Shown here: in pieces, positions 25,215-33,789 of the stretch
Layout: each line of letters begins with the position of its first letter
Numbering within the stretch: the stretch's first letter is position 1
Source: Candidatus Zixiibacteriota bacterium
GTDB taxonomy: Bacteria > Zixibacteria > MSB-5A5 > JAABVY01
DNA: 64,000 nucleotides
Reading direction: 5' to 3'
Assembly (NCBI GenBank): GCA_011056555.1
Contig: DSEQ01000028.1
Coordinates: 1-64,000, forward strand
Made by a program: the position numbers and the translations under genes
The notes under the pieces: generated by a model
Told to the model about the DNA's origin: nothing
What the model saw: the letters and a program-made list of their open reading frames with translations, nothing else
Databases searched by the model: none

Positions 25215-27093
25215 TAGTTACTATGTTACCACTCCGATCTATTATGTCAATGCGGAGCCCCATATCGGAAATGCCTACACTACCGTTGCCGCAGACGTCC
25301 TGAACCGCTACCATAAGCTTTTCGGGTACCGGTCCTATTTTCTGACCGGCACCGATGAACACGGTTCCAAGGTTGCAGAATCCGCTGAAAAAGCCGGTCT
25401 CTCGCCGCAGGAGCTGTGCGACCGCAATAGCCAGGTATTCAAAGACAGCTGGAAGAAGATGAATATAGAGTATGACAAATTTATCCGCACCACCGACCCG
25501 GAACATGAGGAAATAGTCCGCAAATTCATACAGGTGCTTCATGACAAGGGATACATTTATCAGGGGGAATACAGCGGTCTGTATTGCACCGGTTGCGAGA
25601 AATTCATTACCGACAAGGAGTTGACCGAGGACGGCCTCTGCCCGGTGCATCTGACCAAACCCCAGCAGGTCAGGGAAAAGAATTACTTCTTCAAGCTCTC
25701 CAAATTTTTGGGCCCGTTGAAGGAAAAAATCGAAAGCGGCGATCTGGAGATTATGCCCGCTTCACGGCGCAATGAAGTCCTGGGCCTGTTCAAACAGAAT
25801 CTGGATGATTTTTCACTTTCACGCGAAAGGGTTAAATGGGGCGTGAGCCTTCCTTTTGATGAATCCCAGGTCACCTATGTCTGGATAGATGCATTGATAA
25901 ATTATATTTCTGCTCCGAAGTATCCGGACGGCCCCGATTTCGACAGGCTCTGGAACAAATCCACCGTGGTTCATCTGATGGCCAAAGATATTCTGAAATT
26001 CCATTGCATCTACTGGCCGGCCATGCTGATGGCTGCGGATGTCAAACTGCCGGATAAGATCGTCATTCACGGCTACCTCAATCTGGACAGCCAGAAGATC
26101 AGCAAATCGCTGGGCAATATTATCAAGCCGGACGATATGATAGGTTGGTTTGGTGTAGATGCCTCTCGTTTCCTGGTACTGAATATGTGCGCTTTTGGCT
26201 CCGACGGCGATATCCGTATCGAGGACTTCTATACCAAGTACAATTCCGACCTCGCCAATAACTACGGCAACCTGGTTTCGCGCACATTGAAAATGATTGA
26301 CCGTAATCTTGACGGAATCCTGCCCCAGCCTTCCGGCGACGATATGCCGGAGATTATCAAGGACGGCTATGAGACTGTCGGGAAGGTCCGGGACAGGCTG
26401 GTTGATGTACAGATCAAAATGGCCACCGACGAGATCATCGCCTACCTGAGCAAGTTGAATACATACTTCGATGAAAAGAAGCCCTGGGTGCTGGCAAAGG
26501 AAGGCGCGAGCAATGAGCTCGGAAAAGTCTTATACAATGTCTCTTACGGTATTGCTCTATCGTCCGCCCTGCTTTCACCTTACCTGACCGAAAAGACTGC
26601 GACGGTTTTAGAATGCCTGTTTGGAAAAAAGATACCACCCAACGTGGTTCTGCAGGAACTCGGGCATGCGCTGGGATTCTCGGATAAAATCGAGATACCC
26701 AAAGAGAATCTCTTTCCACGGCTTTCCATGCCTAAGGAGCTCGAGACTAAGGCTGAAGCAGAAGCCGACAACCTGATTGGAATCGAGGATTTCGCCAAAG
26801 TTAAGCTGCAAGTAGCCGAGGTCAAGGCCGCCGAAAAAGTCCCCGGAGCCGATAAACTTCTGAAGCTGCAGCTCGAAATCGGACGGGAACTGCGCCAGAT
26901 TGTGGCCGGGATCGCAGAATATTATGAGCCGGAATCACTTTTAGGCAAGAAGATCATTGTGGTCACCAACCTCAAACCGGTAAAATTGCGCGGGATCGAA
27001 TCCAACGGTATGCTTCTGGCGGCCCAGAAGAATAAAAAACTCACGCTTCTCACCGTTGATTCGGATATACCATCCGGAGCCAAAATCAGTTGA
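25201..27093 (+). CDS. metG: Methionyl-tRNA synthetase
   Basis: About 630 residues from GTG 25201, which has GGGGGAG at 6-nt spacing; ATG 25195 lies directly against the RBS and is less likely. Class I synthetase charging tRNA-Met. HIGH motif at about residue 19 (PHIGNAYTT), KMSKS as KISKSLGN near 300, a zinc knuckle CTGCEKF...CPVH near 128-155, and a C-terminal EMAP/Arc1p-like tRNA-binding domain from about 525 (FAKVKLQVAEVKAAEKVPGA). Having that domain fused is the common bacterial form. It overlaps the PSP1 gene and is followed by the TatD gene after 1 nt. Confidence 0.96.
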   Translation: MSQPDSYYVTTPIYYVNAEPHIGNAYTTVAADVLNRYHKLFGYRSYFLTGTDEHGSKVAESAEKAGLSPQELCDRNSQVFKDSWKKMNIEYDKFIRTTDPEHEEIVRKFIQVLHDKGYIYQGEYSGLYCTGCEKFITDKELTEDGLCPVHLTKPQQVREKNYFFKLSKFLGPLKEKIESGDLEIMPASRRNEVLGLFKQNLDDFSLSRERVKWGVSLPFDESQVTYVWIDALINYISAPKYPDGPDFDRLWNKSTVVHLMAKDILKFHCIYWPAMLMAADVKLPDKIVIHGYLNLDSQKISKSLGNIIKPDDMIGWFGVDASRFLVLNMCAFGSDGDIRIEDFYTKYNSDLANNYGNLVSRTLKMIDRNLDGILPQPSGDDMPEIIKDGYETVGKVRDRLVDVQIKMATDEIIAYLSKLNTYFDEKKPWVLAKEGASNELGKVLYNVSYGIALSSALLSPYLTEKTATVLECLFGKKIPPNVVLQELGHALGFSDKIEIPKENLFPRLSMPKELETKAEAEADNLIGIEDFAKVKLQVAEVKAAEKVPGADKLLKLQLEIGRELRQIVAGIAEYYEPESLLGKKIIVVTNLKPVKLRGIESNGMLLAAQKNKKLTLLTVDSDIPSGAKIS

Positions 27094-27094
27094 T

Positions 27095-27856
27095 ATGATT
27101 GATACGCACTGCCATCTCGATTTCGAAAATTATGATGACGACCGTGAGGAGGTTATCAGGGAGACAATCGAAGGCGGGGTGGATCGGATGATCAATATCG
27201 GCATTGATGAATCCACTTCCATAAAGGGGCTGGAGCTCTCTGAAAAATATGAAAATATTTACGCCTCAATAGGTTACCATCCCCATTCCGCCAGCGAATT
27301 CAGCAAACAGGTTCAGGATAAACTGGAACGCCTGGCCCAGCATCCCAAAGCTGTGGCAATCGGCGAAGTCGGGCTTGATTATTACCGCAATTATTCTCCC
27401 CGTGAGGATCAGATAAACGCCTTCAGGCGCCAGATAAGGCTGGCAGCCGAGATGGAGTTGCCGATTGTCGTGCATATCCGCGAGGCTATGGAGGAAAGCC
27501 TGAAGATTCTGAAAGAGGAGAACGCCGGTGAGTTCGGGGGTGTCCTGCACTGCTTCCCCGGGAGTTACGAGGATAGCCGGAGGGCGCTGGATATGAACCT
27601 GATGGTTGCCTTTGGAGGGACAATAACTTTTAATAATGCCCGCGCTGCAAAGGTAGCCGAAAAAGTGCCTTTGAAACAGATAGTCCTCGAAACCGATGCT
27701 CCTTTTCTGACTCCTGTCCCCTTCCGCGGTAAACGCAATTCGCCGCTTTATGTACACTATGTTTACAAAAAGCTGGCCGAAATCAAAGAAACTGATTTTG
27801 CCGAACTTGAAAAAAAGATTGATAAAAACGCGGTTTCTTTGTTTAATCTATCCTGA
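27095..27856 (+). CDS. tatD: TatD family metal-dependent hydrolase
   Basis: 253 residues from ATG 27095, immediately after the metG stop; a longer frame inside metG is a shadow. TatD DNases are TIM-barrel metallohydrolases with 3'-5' exonuclease or D-aminoacyl-tRNA-related proposals. The metal ligands are visible: DTHCHLDF (3-10), GEVGLDYYR, HIREAM, HCFPGS, and ETDAPFLTPVPFRGKRN near the end. The metG-tatD-rsmA order is widely conserved in bacteria. It overlaps rsmA by one base (TGATG), indicating coupling. Confidence 0.94.
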   Translation: MIDTHCHLDFENYDDDREEVIRETIEGGVDRMINIGIDESTSIKGLELSEKYENIYASIGYHPHSASEFSKQVQDKLERLAQHPKAVAIGEVGLDYYRNYSPREDQINAFRRQIRLAAEMELPIVVHIREAMEESLKILKEENAGEFGGVLHCFPGSYEDSRRALDMNLMVAFGGTITFNNARAAKVAEKVPLKQIVLETDAPFLTPVPFRGKRNSPLYVHYVYKKLAEIKETDFAELEKKIDKNAVSLFNLS

Positions 27857-28662
27857 TGCTTAAGCCAAAGAAATCATTAGGCCAGAATTTCTTAAAGAGC
27901 AAAAAGACGGCGCAGCGAATTGTCGATCTTCTGGACCCCCATGCGGATGACGTTATTCTGGAGATCGGTCCGGGAACAGGCGTGATGACTGAGATCCTGA
28001 TCGAATCCGGCGCAAAGGTCTATGCTGTGGATATCGATCAGCGCATGATCAATTTTCTGGCCCAGAAGTATGCCCGCGCCCGGAATCTGGAAGCCGTGCA
28101 TTCTGATATAATGGACTATGATTTTGACCAGATTGAAAGCAAGGAGCGGATCAAGGTAATTGGCAATCTTCCCTACCATATGACCTCCCCCATCCTGGAA
28201 AAGATTTGCTATTTCCACCACAAGATAGACTTTGCAATTCTGACCGTCCAGAAGGAGGTGGCAGCCAGAATTACCGCTGAGGTGGGCAGTTCCGATTACA
28301 GCGCCCTGACAATTTTCATAAATAATTACTGCAATGCCGAGGTGATGTTCGATCTTGGCAGAAAGCAGTTTCACCCCCCGCCCGAGGTAACCTCATCCGT
28401 TATACGGCTGGACTTCTTTAAAAAACCGCTGATCGATCCCGGCCGATACCTGTTAATCCGAGATCTGATAAAAAAACTTTTCAGCCAGAGACGCAAGAAG
28501 GTTGTCAATTCCCTCATGAACAGGTTAAACATGAGCCGGGAAAAAGCGCAGGAAATCCTGGATGACGCCTCCATCGATAAGAACAACCGCCCCCAAAATA
28601 TTTCTCTCGAAGAATATGTTCGTCTCGCGGACGCGCTTTATAAATATGACGTGGAATTATAA
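27856..28662 (+). CDS. rsmA: 16S rRNA (adenine1518-N6/adenine1519-N6)-dimethyltransferase
   Basis: 268 residues. SAM-dependent enzyme that dimethylates two adenosines near the 3' end of 16S rRNA. It begins KKSLGQNFLKSKKTAQRIV, has the SAM loop LEIGPGTGVMTEIL (about 36) and the catalytic NLPYHMTSPIL (about 105), and a C-terminal helical domain (RRKKVVNSLMNRL). Length is normal. The start overlaps the tatD stop, and the end overlaps the next gene by 17 nt, so this housekeeping gene is translationally linked to an envelope protein gene. Confidence 0.96.
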   Translation: MLKPKKSLGQNFLKSKKTAQRIVDLLDPHADDVILEIGPGTGVMTEILIESGAKVYAVDIDQRMINFLAQKYARARNLEAVHSDIMDYDFDQIESKERIKVIGNLPYHMTSPILEKICYFHHKIDFAILTVQKEVAARITAEVGSSDYSALTIFINNYCNAEVMFDLGRKQFHPPPEVTSSVIRLDFFKKPLIDPGRYLLIRDLIKKLFSQRRKKVVNSLMNRLNMSREKAQEILDDASIDKNNRPQNISLEEYVRLADALYKYDVEL

Positions 28663-30472
28663 AATATGCCTCGCCTGCCTTGCAGTTTCAATTTTTGCGG
28701 GCGGCCCGCTGTATGCCCAGGGCATGATACTCGATTTTTCCCACGACAAGTCGACCTATCACTGGGAAGATTCAATCTGGATAGACAATGATTTTTCCGA
28801 TAATCTGCGCCTGCAGATGTATAACCATTCCACCGCAACCCTGATAAAAAAATCATTGTTCATAAACAGCCGCGACCGCTGGCAGAAAAATGCCAATACC
28901 AATCTGGCCCTGAGCTTTAATCCCCGCAACCGTTTTTCCTGGGGCATAACAGCCTTTAACAACTATAACCGGCTGGAAAGCAGGCGGGTGGGGATAAACC
29001 GCCTGGGACTTCACCAGGACTACAAGATCAGTGATGCTATCAAGGTACACTCCCAGCTCGCCTATTCCGAGGCCACCCGGCATTACCGGGAGACAAAGGA
29101 GCGCGACCGGGGAGTGATGCAGAAACTCGATCTTACCTATGTTGGAAACCTCTTCGGGCTGGGGAGCCTGGGAGCCTCATACAATCATGAGCTGAACCTC
29201 CTGCGGAGAACTCCTGAAAAATCTTTTGGCCTGGATTTCGGTTTTGCCAACAATGGCACAGAGCAGGAAATTCAAATAAATTACAGCGGCAATTACCAGC
29301 AGAACAGATTTTTCACCGACCTGACATCATTTGAAAATGTGACCACCCAGAACAAATATGAGCATCAGGGCGACCTGCATATAAATATTGATCTGATAAG
29401 GAATCTGGATCTCGATCTTGTCTCCAATTATTCCTATCGCCGCTTTGAGTACACGGAAGATGAAGATGATGCCCTGACGGGAATAATCGGGCGCGACAAC
29501 CTGACCGCAACCTTCTACTACAAGCTGGCCGGGTCATACCCCCTTTTCGGGGTATCTCTTTTCAAGACCGAATATATCTACCGTGACAGCGATGAAGAAT
29601 TCGGGGACCTGTTTTCGGGGCAGAATATCACAATGGGTGAACTGCGCCTGTCATATTATATTTCATGGAGCGAAAAAGATTCTCTCTATGCCGCGGGCAC
29701 ATTTTCCGTGACAACATACAACGGCAAAGACCCCAACAACTTATTCTCCGATCGCGACCGGGTCTTCAAGCTGGGCCAACTTGTCTATCAGCGCGATTTT
29801 TCAGACCATTTTCTCCTGCGTTTGCGGGGATCATACCAGTATAACCACTACATCTATATCTCCGCACAGCTTTCGGCCAACAACAATCATAATATTCTCT
29901 ACCTCGCTCAGCCGGAGGTAATCTGGAGGCCATCTGATGTTCTGCAGATTTCCCACAGCTGGGTCATGCATGCCAACTATATCTATTATGACTTTGAAAA
30001 ATATGAGGATTCCCAGCGCAACACGCTTTACCGCAAGGCCGATTATCTTGTAAAATTGAACTATTCCATTTCCGGAAATCTCGATCTTTTATTATCTTAC
30101 CGTTACCGTTATGAGGATTTTGGACAGCTTGCCTACAGGGATCAATGGGCCCAGAGGATAAGCTGGGACCGGAAAGGCCACTTGCCTTCGATCGAGATGT
30201 TCTGGCGGCCATTTGATGAACTTCTGGTCAATTCCGGGTATTCATATGAACGGAAGAAATCTTTCGATCATCTTCCGGGCGAGGAGGAGGGCACCCGGAT
30301 CCTGGAAGAAAAAGAGGTTTTTGAAAGAGAGAAGATATTTATTAATATAGAGTACAGTCCCGGCCATAAATCAAGGGTTAACTTCTCATATACGCGCCGG
30401 GTACAGGAATCGCGATTGTTTCTTAATGAGGATTCCGATATCATAACATTAAACGTAAGCAGGTACTTCTGA
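28646..30472 (+). CDS. Putative outer-membrane beta-barrel protein
   Basis: 608 residues from ATG 28646, which yields a proper signal peptide (NYKICLACLAVSIFAGG, ends LYAQG); the longer frame lies inside rsmA. After cleavage it is made of many short amphipathic strands rich in Tyr, Asn and Asp (for example NLDLDLVSNYSYRRFEY, YRYRYEDF) and ends ITLNVSRYF, an aromatic barrel terminus. About 24-28 strands would fit. No family name recognised. It overlaps rsmA by 17 nt and is overlapped by the lipoprotein gene that follows (TGATG), suggesting a barrel-plus-two-lipoproteins module. Confidence 0.82.
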   Translation: MTWNYKICLACLAVSIFAGGPLYAQGMILDFSHDKSTYHWEDSIWIDNDFSDNLRLQMYNHSTATLIKKSLFINSRDRWQKNANTNLALSFNPRNRFSWGITAFNNYNRLESRRVGINRLGLHQDYKISDAIKVHSQLAYSEATRHYRETKERDRGVMQKLDLTYVGNLFGLGSLGASYNHELNLLRRTPEKSFGLDFGFANNGTEQEIQINYSGNYQQNRFFTDLTSFENVTTQNKYEHQGDLHINIDLIRNLDLDLVSNYSYRRFEYTEDEDDALTGIIGRDNLTATFYYKLAGSYPLFGVSLFKTEYIYRDSDEEFGDLFSGQNITMGELRLSYYISWSEKDSLYAAGTFSVTTYNGKDPNNLFSDRDRVFKLGQLVYQRDFSDHFLLRLRGSYQYNHYIYISAQLSANNNHNILYLAQPEVIWRPSDVLQISHSWVMHANYIYYDFEKYEDSQRNTLYRKADYLVKLNYSISGNLDLLLSYRYRYEDFGQLAYRDQWAQRISWDRKGHLPSIEMFWRPFDELLVNSGYSYERKKSFDHLPGEEEGTRILEEKEVFEREKIFINIEYSPGHKSRVNFSYTRRVQESRLFLNEDSDIITLNVSRYF

Positions 30473-31053
30473 TGAAAAAATATGCCCTGACGCTGATATT
30501 GATCTTTATTGCCTGCGCCAGCCCGTTCGACAGCAGGGAATCAGAACTGCCGACCAATGACCGCGGTACATTTATACAGCCCGTTTCTCCCCAGGTCGTA
30601 CTGTTCAATCTGGAAAATTCATTTAAGGAACTGATTATAACCAACTTCATGCAATCCCTTGACTCGAATTTCTTCTTCCTCTATGATTTTGTTACCGGCA
30701 GTCCTCCTGAGGGAGATTCCGGATGGGCCCATTCCGAGGAACTGCGTCTGACCGAGCTGATCTTCAACAATTTCCAGGCAGACTCAGGGGCGGAAATCAT
30801 CCTCAGCCTGACACCCCTGCAAAATCAAGCCGATCAATCCTACGATACTACGGCCGTTCTTTATCGCAGTTACAGCCTGCAGGCTGTAAAAACGGGAAGC
30901 GGGGGCCAAATCGACACTACCGAGTACCTGGGCACATCGATCTTCACCATGGTTGAGAACAATCAGGGGCTCTGGAGCCTTCTAACATGGGAGGACCGGC
31001 ATCAAAGCACAAATATTCCCAGCTGGGCAGATTTTAAAAATGGCTATCGTTAA
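30472..31053 (+). CDS. Lipoprotein, possibly NTF2-like
   Basis: 193 residues. Lipoprotein signal MKKYALTLILIFIACAS with lipobox IACA and Cys at residue 15. The body has a short alpha region (LFNLENSFKELIITNFMQSLD) followed by beta strands, ending NNQGLWSLLTWEDRHQS, a pattern seen in NTF2/SnoaL-like cones (final strand with W-x-I/L). The next gene encodes a protein with the same layout and a similar final strand, so the two look like tandem paralogues. Translationally coupled to the barrel gene. Function unknown; envelope location is supported. Confidence 0.8.
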   Translation: MKKYALTLILIFIACASPFDSRESELPTNDRGTFIQPVSPQVVLFNLENSFKELIITNFMQSLDSNFFFLYDFVTGSPPEGDSGWAHSEELRLTELIFNNFQADSGAEIILSLTPLQNQADQSYDTTAVLYRSYSLQAVKTGSGGQIDTTEYLGTSIFTMVENNQGLWSLLTWEDRHQSTNIPSWADFKNGYR

Positions 31054-31600
31054 GGACATATCATATATATCTATCCTCTTCATGTTCACACTGTGGCTGT
31101 CTGCCTGCCTCAATCCATTCGCGCCATCGCTCTTGGGGCCCTCCGGTGTCAAGGCCATCGTGCGCCAGGTGGAACCCGACAGCACCCTGCATAATTTCAA
31201 ATATGCCTATGAGCATAACGATATAGATGTCTATGAGAACTGCCTGGATGAAAATTTCATCTTCCGTTATGTCGATCAGGACCTTGCCGGAGAGATCGCA
31301 ACCGTTGAAATTCCACGTGACGGCGCCTCGGGGGATATCGAAAGAACACGTAATCTGTTCGCATTTTTTGATGAAATCCAGCTCGATCCATGGATCCCGG
31401 TTTTCGACAGAACCGAGATTCAGGGAGATGAAACCTGGGAGGTATACAAAGTCTATTTTCAGCTCTCGGTTCGAGACACTGACGGAGACTTCGGGCTGGA
31501 ACAATACGAGGCCACCGGCCTGGCGGAATTCAAATTCCGGCAGTCGGGTGAGGATGATTTATGGAGAATTGTGTTCTGGGACGACCAGTCCAATCAATAA
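31040..31600 (+). CDS. Lipoprotein, NTF2-like
   Basis: 186 residues. Signal with lipobox LSACL (Cys near residue 23). The body begins TLHNFKYAYEHNDIDVYENCLDENFIFRY, the typical first helix and strand of an NTF2-like/SnoaL-like domain, and ends DLWRIVFWDDQSNQ. Similar in plan to the preceding lipoprotein, whose gene it overlaps by 14 nt. Probably an outer-membrane or periplasmic-face lipoprotein working with the barrel encoded two genes upstream. No catalytic residues are evident. Confidence 0.8.
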   Translation: MAIVKDISYISILFMFTLWLSACLNPFAPSLLGPSGVKAIVRQVEPDSTLHNFKYAYEHNDIDVYENCLDENFIFRYVDQDLAGEIATVEIPRDGASGDIERTRNLFAFFDEIQLDPWIPVFDRTEIQGDETWEVYKVYFQLSVRDTDGDFGLEQYEATGLAEFKFRQSGEDDLWRIVFWDDQSNQ

Positions 31601-31636
31601 ATTCGCAATCGATATTTTAGAATAGAGGACTATGCT

Positions 31637-32356
31637 GTGAAAAAACTTTCTGTCAGCTTGGATCAAATAGGGCTCCTGCGGGAAGCGCGAAAAATTCGCA
31701 CGCCCGATCCTGTAACCGCGGCCGGAGTGGCCGAGATTGCCGGCGCTGATTCCATATCCATTCATATCCGATTGGATCGCCGAGGTATCAGGGAGCGCGA
31801 CCTGTATCTTTTGAAAGAGACCTGCAAAACTCGCCTGAATCTCAATATCTCCCCCAAAAGCGAGATGCTTTCCATGATCAGCGAGGTTAAACCGCATGAG
31901 GTAACTATCCTTCCCGAAAGAGCAACCGAGCTTTACACCGAACGGGGAATTTCCTTCGAGAGCGAGGAGGAGTTTGATCTCGACCTCTTCGGCCAGATTC
32001 AGGGTACCGGCTCGAGGCTGTTTCTGATGGTTGAACCGGAGGCGGCCGATATTAAGGCCGCAGCTAAAGCAGGATGCGCCGGTATTCAGCTTTACAGCCT
32101 GGCCTATACTACCGTCAGGACCGAAACTGAAAGGCAGGTTGAACTGGACAAGATTGCAAAGGCGGCGGAACTTGCAGCCAAAAATGATCTGGAGGTCCGT
32201 CTCGGCGGAGGTCTGGACTACAATAACATCTTCCCCTTCCTCAAGATCGACGAGGTCAGTGAATTCGTGATCGGGCATGCAATAGTCGCCCAGGCCCTGA
32301 TGGTCGGGATGGCCAAAGCGGTCGAGGACATGGTTACGATAGTCAAATGGAGTTGA
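31637..32356 (+). CDS. PdxJ-like protein lacking canonical catalytic residues
   Basis: 239 residues from GTG 31637. The PdxJ (pyridoxine 5'-phosphate synthase) fold is clear: LREARKIRTPDPVTAA, AGADSISIHIRLDRRGIRERD, EML, VTILPE, FVIGHAIVAQAL. PdxJ condenses 1-deoxyxylulose 5-phosphate with aminoacetone phosphate. Several positions that are nearly invariant in the family differ here: the NIDHIA motif reads SLDQIG (His to Gln10), LNLEMA reads LNLNIS (Glu72 of E. coli to Asn70), and NAGHGL reads RLGGGL (His193 to Gly191). His43 and the Arg pair of HIRLDRR remain. It therefore probably keeps phosphate-sugar binding but not the normal reaction. It is 5 nt from a KARI-like gene with its own active-site changes. 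A degenerating vitamin B6 enzyme is the alternative. Confidence 0.85.
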   Translation: MKKLSVSLDQIGLLREARKIRTPDPVTAAGVAEIAGADSISIHIRLDRRGIRERDLYLLKETCKTRLNLNISPKSEMLSMISEVKPHEVTILPERATELYTERGISFESEEEFDLDLFGQIQGTGSRLFLMVEPEAADIKAAAKAGCAGIQLYSLAYTTVRTETERQVELDKIAKAAELAAKNDLEVRLGGGLDYNNIFPFLKIDEVSEFVIGHAIVAQALMVGMAKAVEDMVTIVKWS

Positions 32357-32360
32357 TGTT

Positions 32361-33341
32361 TTGCAGAAAATCTACAGAGATCAGAATGCGGATATAAAAT
32401 ATATCAGAAATAAGCAAATTCTGATTATTGGATATGGAAGCCAGGGGCGTGCTTTCGCTCTCAATCTAAGGGACTCAGCCATTGAGGTGAATATCTGCAT
32501 TAAACTGGAGAGTCTTTCAGCCAATGCCGCCCGGGCCGAAGGGCTGAAGGTAATTACGCCGGATAATATTGATGACCGCTATGATATATTCCTGTTTATG
32601 ATACCTGACCATCTCCAGGGCGATTTCTATGAAAAATATATCAAGAACAGCCTGAAGGAAAATTCCTGCCTTGTCTTCGCTCATGGCTATTCTATTCAGT
32701 TCGGGCTTGTCCGGCCGGATTTCAGCTCTGATGTCATACTTGTGGCGCCTCACGGTCCCGGTGACGATTTGCGCGAAAGATTTATTAGGGGTTCCGGAAT
32801 TTCATGCTACGTTGCGGTACAGCAGGACCATTCCGGGGAGGCTGCCAATATTGCCCTGGCCCTGGCAAAAGCGGTCGGCTCAACGCGCATCGGCGCCTTC
32901 CAGACTACCTTTGAACATGAAACCCTGGGAGACATTTTTGGCGAGCAGGCCCTGCTTTGCGGGGGCCTGGCAGAATTGGTCACAAAATCATACGAGGCCC
33001 TTGTCAGAAACGGCATCCCGGAGGAAAATGCATATATCGAGACGGCACACCAGATAGATCTCCTGGCATCGCTGCTTAAGAGACACGGCATTCACGGCAT
33101 GGCTGAACGGATATCGATGACCGCCCAGTACGGCATGCTCAAAATGAACGACAAAATAATTGACCGGGATGGTGAAAAGAGGTTAAATCAACTATTTGAA
33201 AAAATTAAATCAGGCGAGTTCGCCCGCGACTGGCAGGAAGAATATGAAACTGGTTTCAAGAACCTCAAAGAATACAAGAAAAAACTCAAAAATCACTCGA
33301 TCGAAAAGACGGCGGAAAAGATAAAGAAGATTATAGAATAA
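32361..33341 (+). CDS. Ketol-acid reductoisomerase-like protein with altered active site
   Basis: 326 residues from TTG 32361 (GGAG 8 nt upstream). The class I KARI fold is plain: Rossmann loop IIGYGSQGRAFALNLRDS (23-39), FAHGYSIQFG (His108), VAPHGPG, DIFGEQALLCGG (Asp191, Glu195), AYIETAHQIDLL (Glu227), ISMTAQYG (Ser252). Two residues differ from typical IlvC: the lysine of APKGPG is His131, and the second glutamate of the ExxxE metal motif is Gln231. IlvC-type enzymes isomerise and reduce acetolactate in branched-chain amino acid synthesis, but no ilv gene is nearby. Instead it sits between a PdxJ-like protein without catalytic residues and a GNAT. A changed substrate is inferred. Confidence 0.87.
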   Translation: MQKIYRDQNADIKYIRNKQILIIGYGSQGRAFALNLRDSAIEVNICIKLESLSANAARAEGLKVITPDNIDDRYDIFLFMIPDHLQGDFYEKYIKNSLKENSCLVFAHGYSIQFGLVRPDFSSDVILVAPHGPGDDLRERFIRGSGISCYVAVQQDHSGEAANIALALAKAVGSTRIGAFQTTFEHETLGDIFGEQALLCGGLAELVTKSYEALVRNGIPEENAYIETAHQIDLLASLLKRHGIHGMAERISMTAQYGMLKMNDKIIDRDGEKRLNQLFEKIKSGEFARDWQEEYETGFKNLKEYKKKLKNHSIEKTAEKIKKIIE

Positions 33342-33776
33342 ATGGAAATTACATATAGAAATCTGCGGCCGGAAGATTATGACAGCCTGATTCAGGTCTG
33401 GAAAGCCTCCGGCCTCCCCGTGCGCCTGACCGGCAGGGACAGCCGGGAGAAAATAACGGAGCATATGAAAGAACAGCCCGATTTCTTCACAGGCGCATTC
33501 GACCGCGGCAGATTGATCGGGGCGGTAATTGCCACTTCCGACCTGCGCAAGGGCTGGATAAATCGCCTGGCGGTGATTCCGGAATATCAGGGGCGCGGTG
33601 TAGCGTCTGAACTGCTGAAAATTTCGGAGAAATGTCTGATAAACTCCGGCGTGGAGATAATCTCCTGCCTCATCATGGATGACAACCATCACTCAATCAA
33701 GTTCTTCGAATCCAGGCATTACAGCAATTCACCGGACGTCCTGTACTTCCGGAAGGTATTGCGCCGGGACACATGA
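33342..33776 (+). CDS. GNAT family N-acetyltransferase
   Basis: 144 residues, starting directly after the stop of the KARI-like gene. GNAT fold: N-terminal YRNLRPEDYDSLIQVW, acetyl-CoA loop RLAVIPEYQGRGVASELL (Q/RxxGxG type) near residues 83-100, and a final MDDNHHSIKFFESRHY motif common in RimI-like members. Acceptor unknown. The tight fit behind the PdxJ-like and KARI-like genes suggests it modifies a product or substrate of the same pathway. Confidence 0.9.
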   Translation: MEITYRNLRPEDYDSLIQVWKASGLPVRLTGRDSREKITEHMKEQPDFFTGAFDRGRLIGAVIATSDLRKGWINRLAVIPEYQGRGVASELLKISEKCLINSGVEIISCLIMDDNHHSIKFFESRHYSNSPDVLYFRKVLRRDT

Positions 33777-33789
33777 AGAAGGGAAGCAA

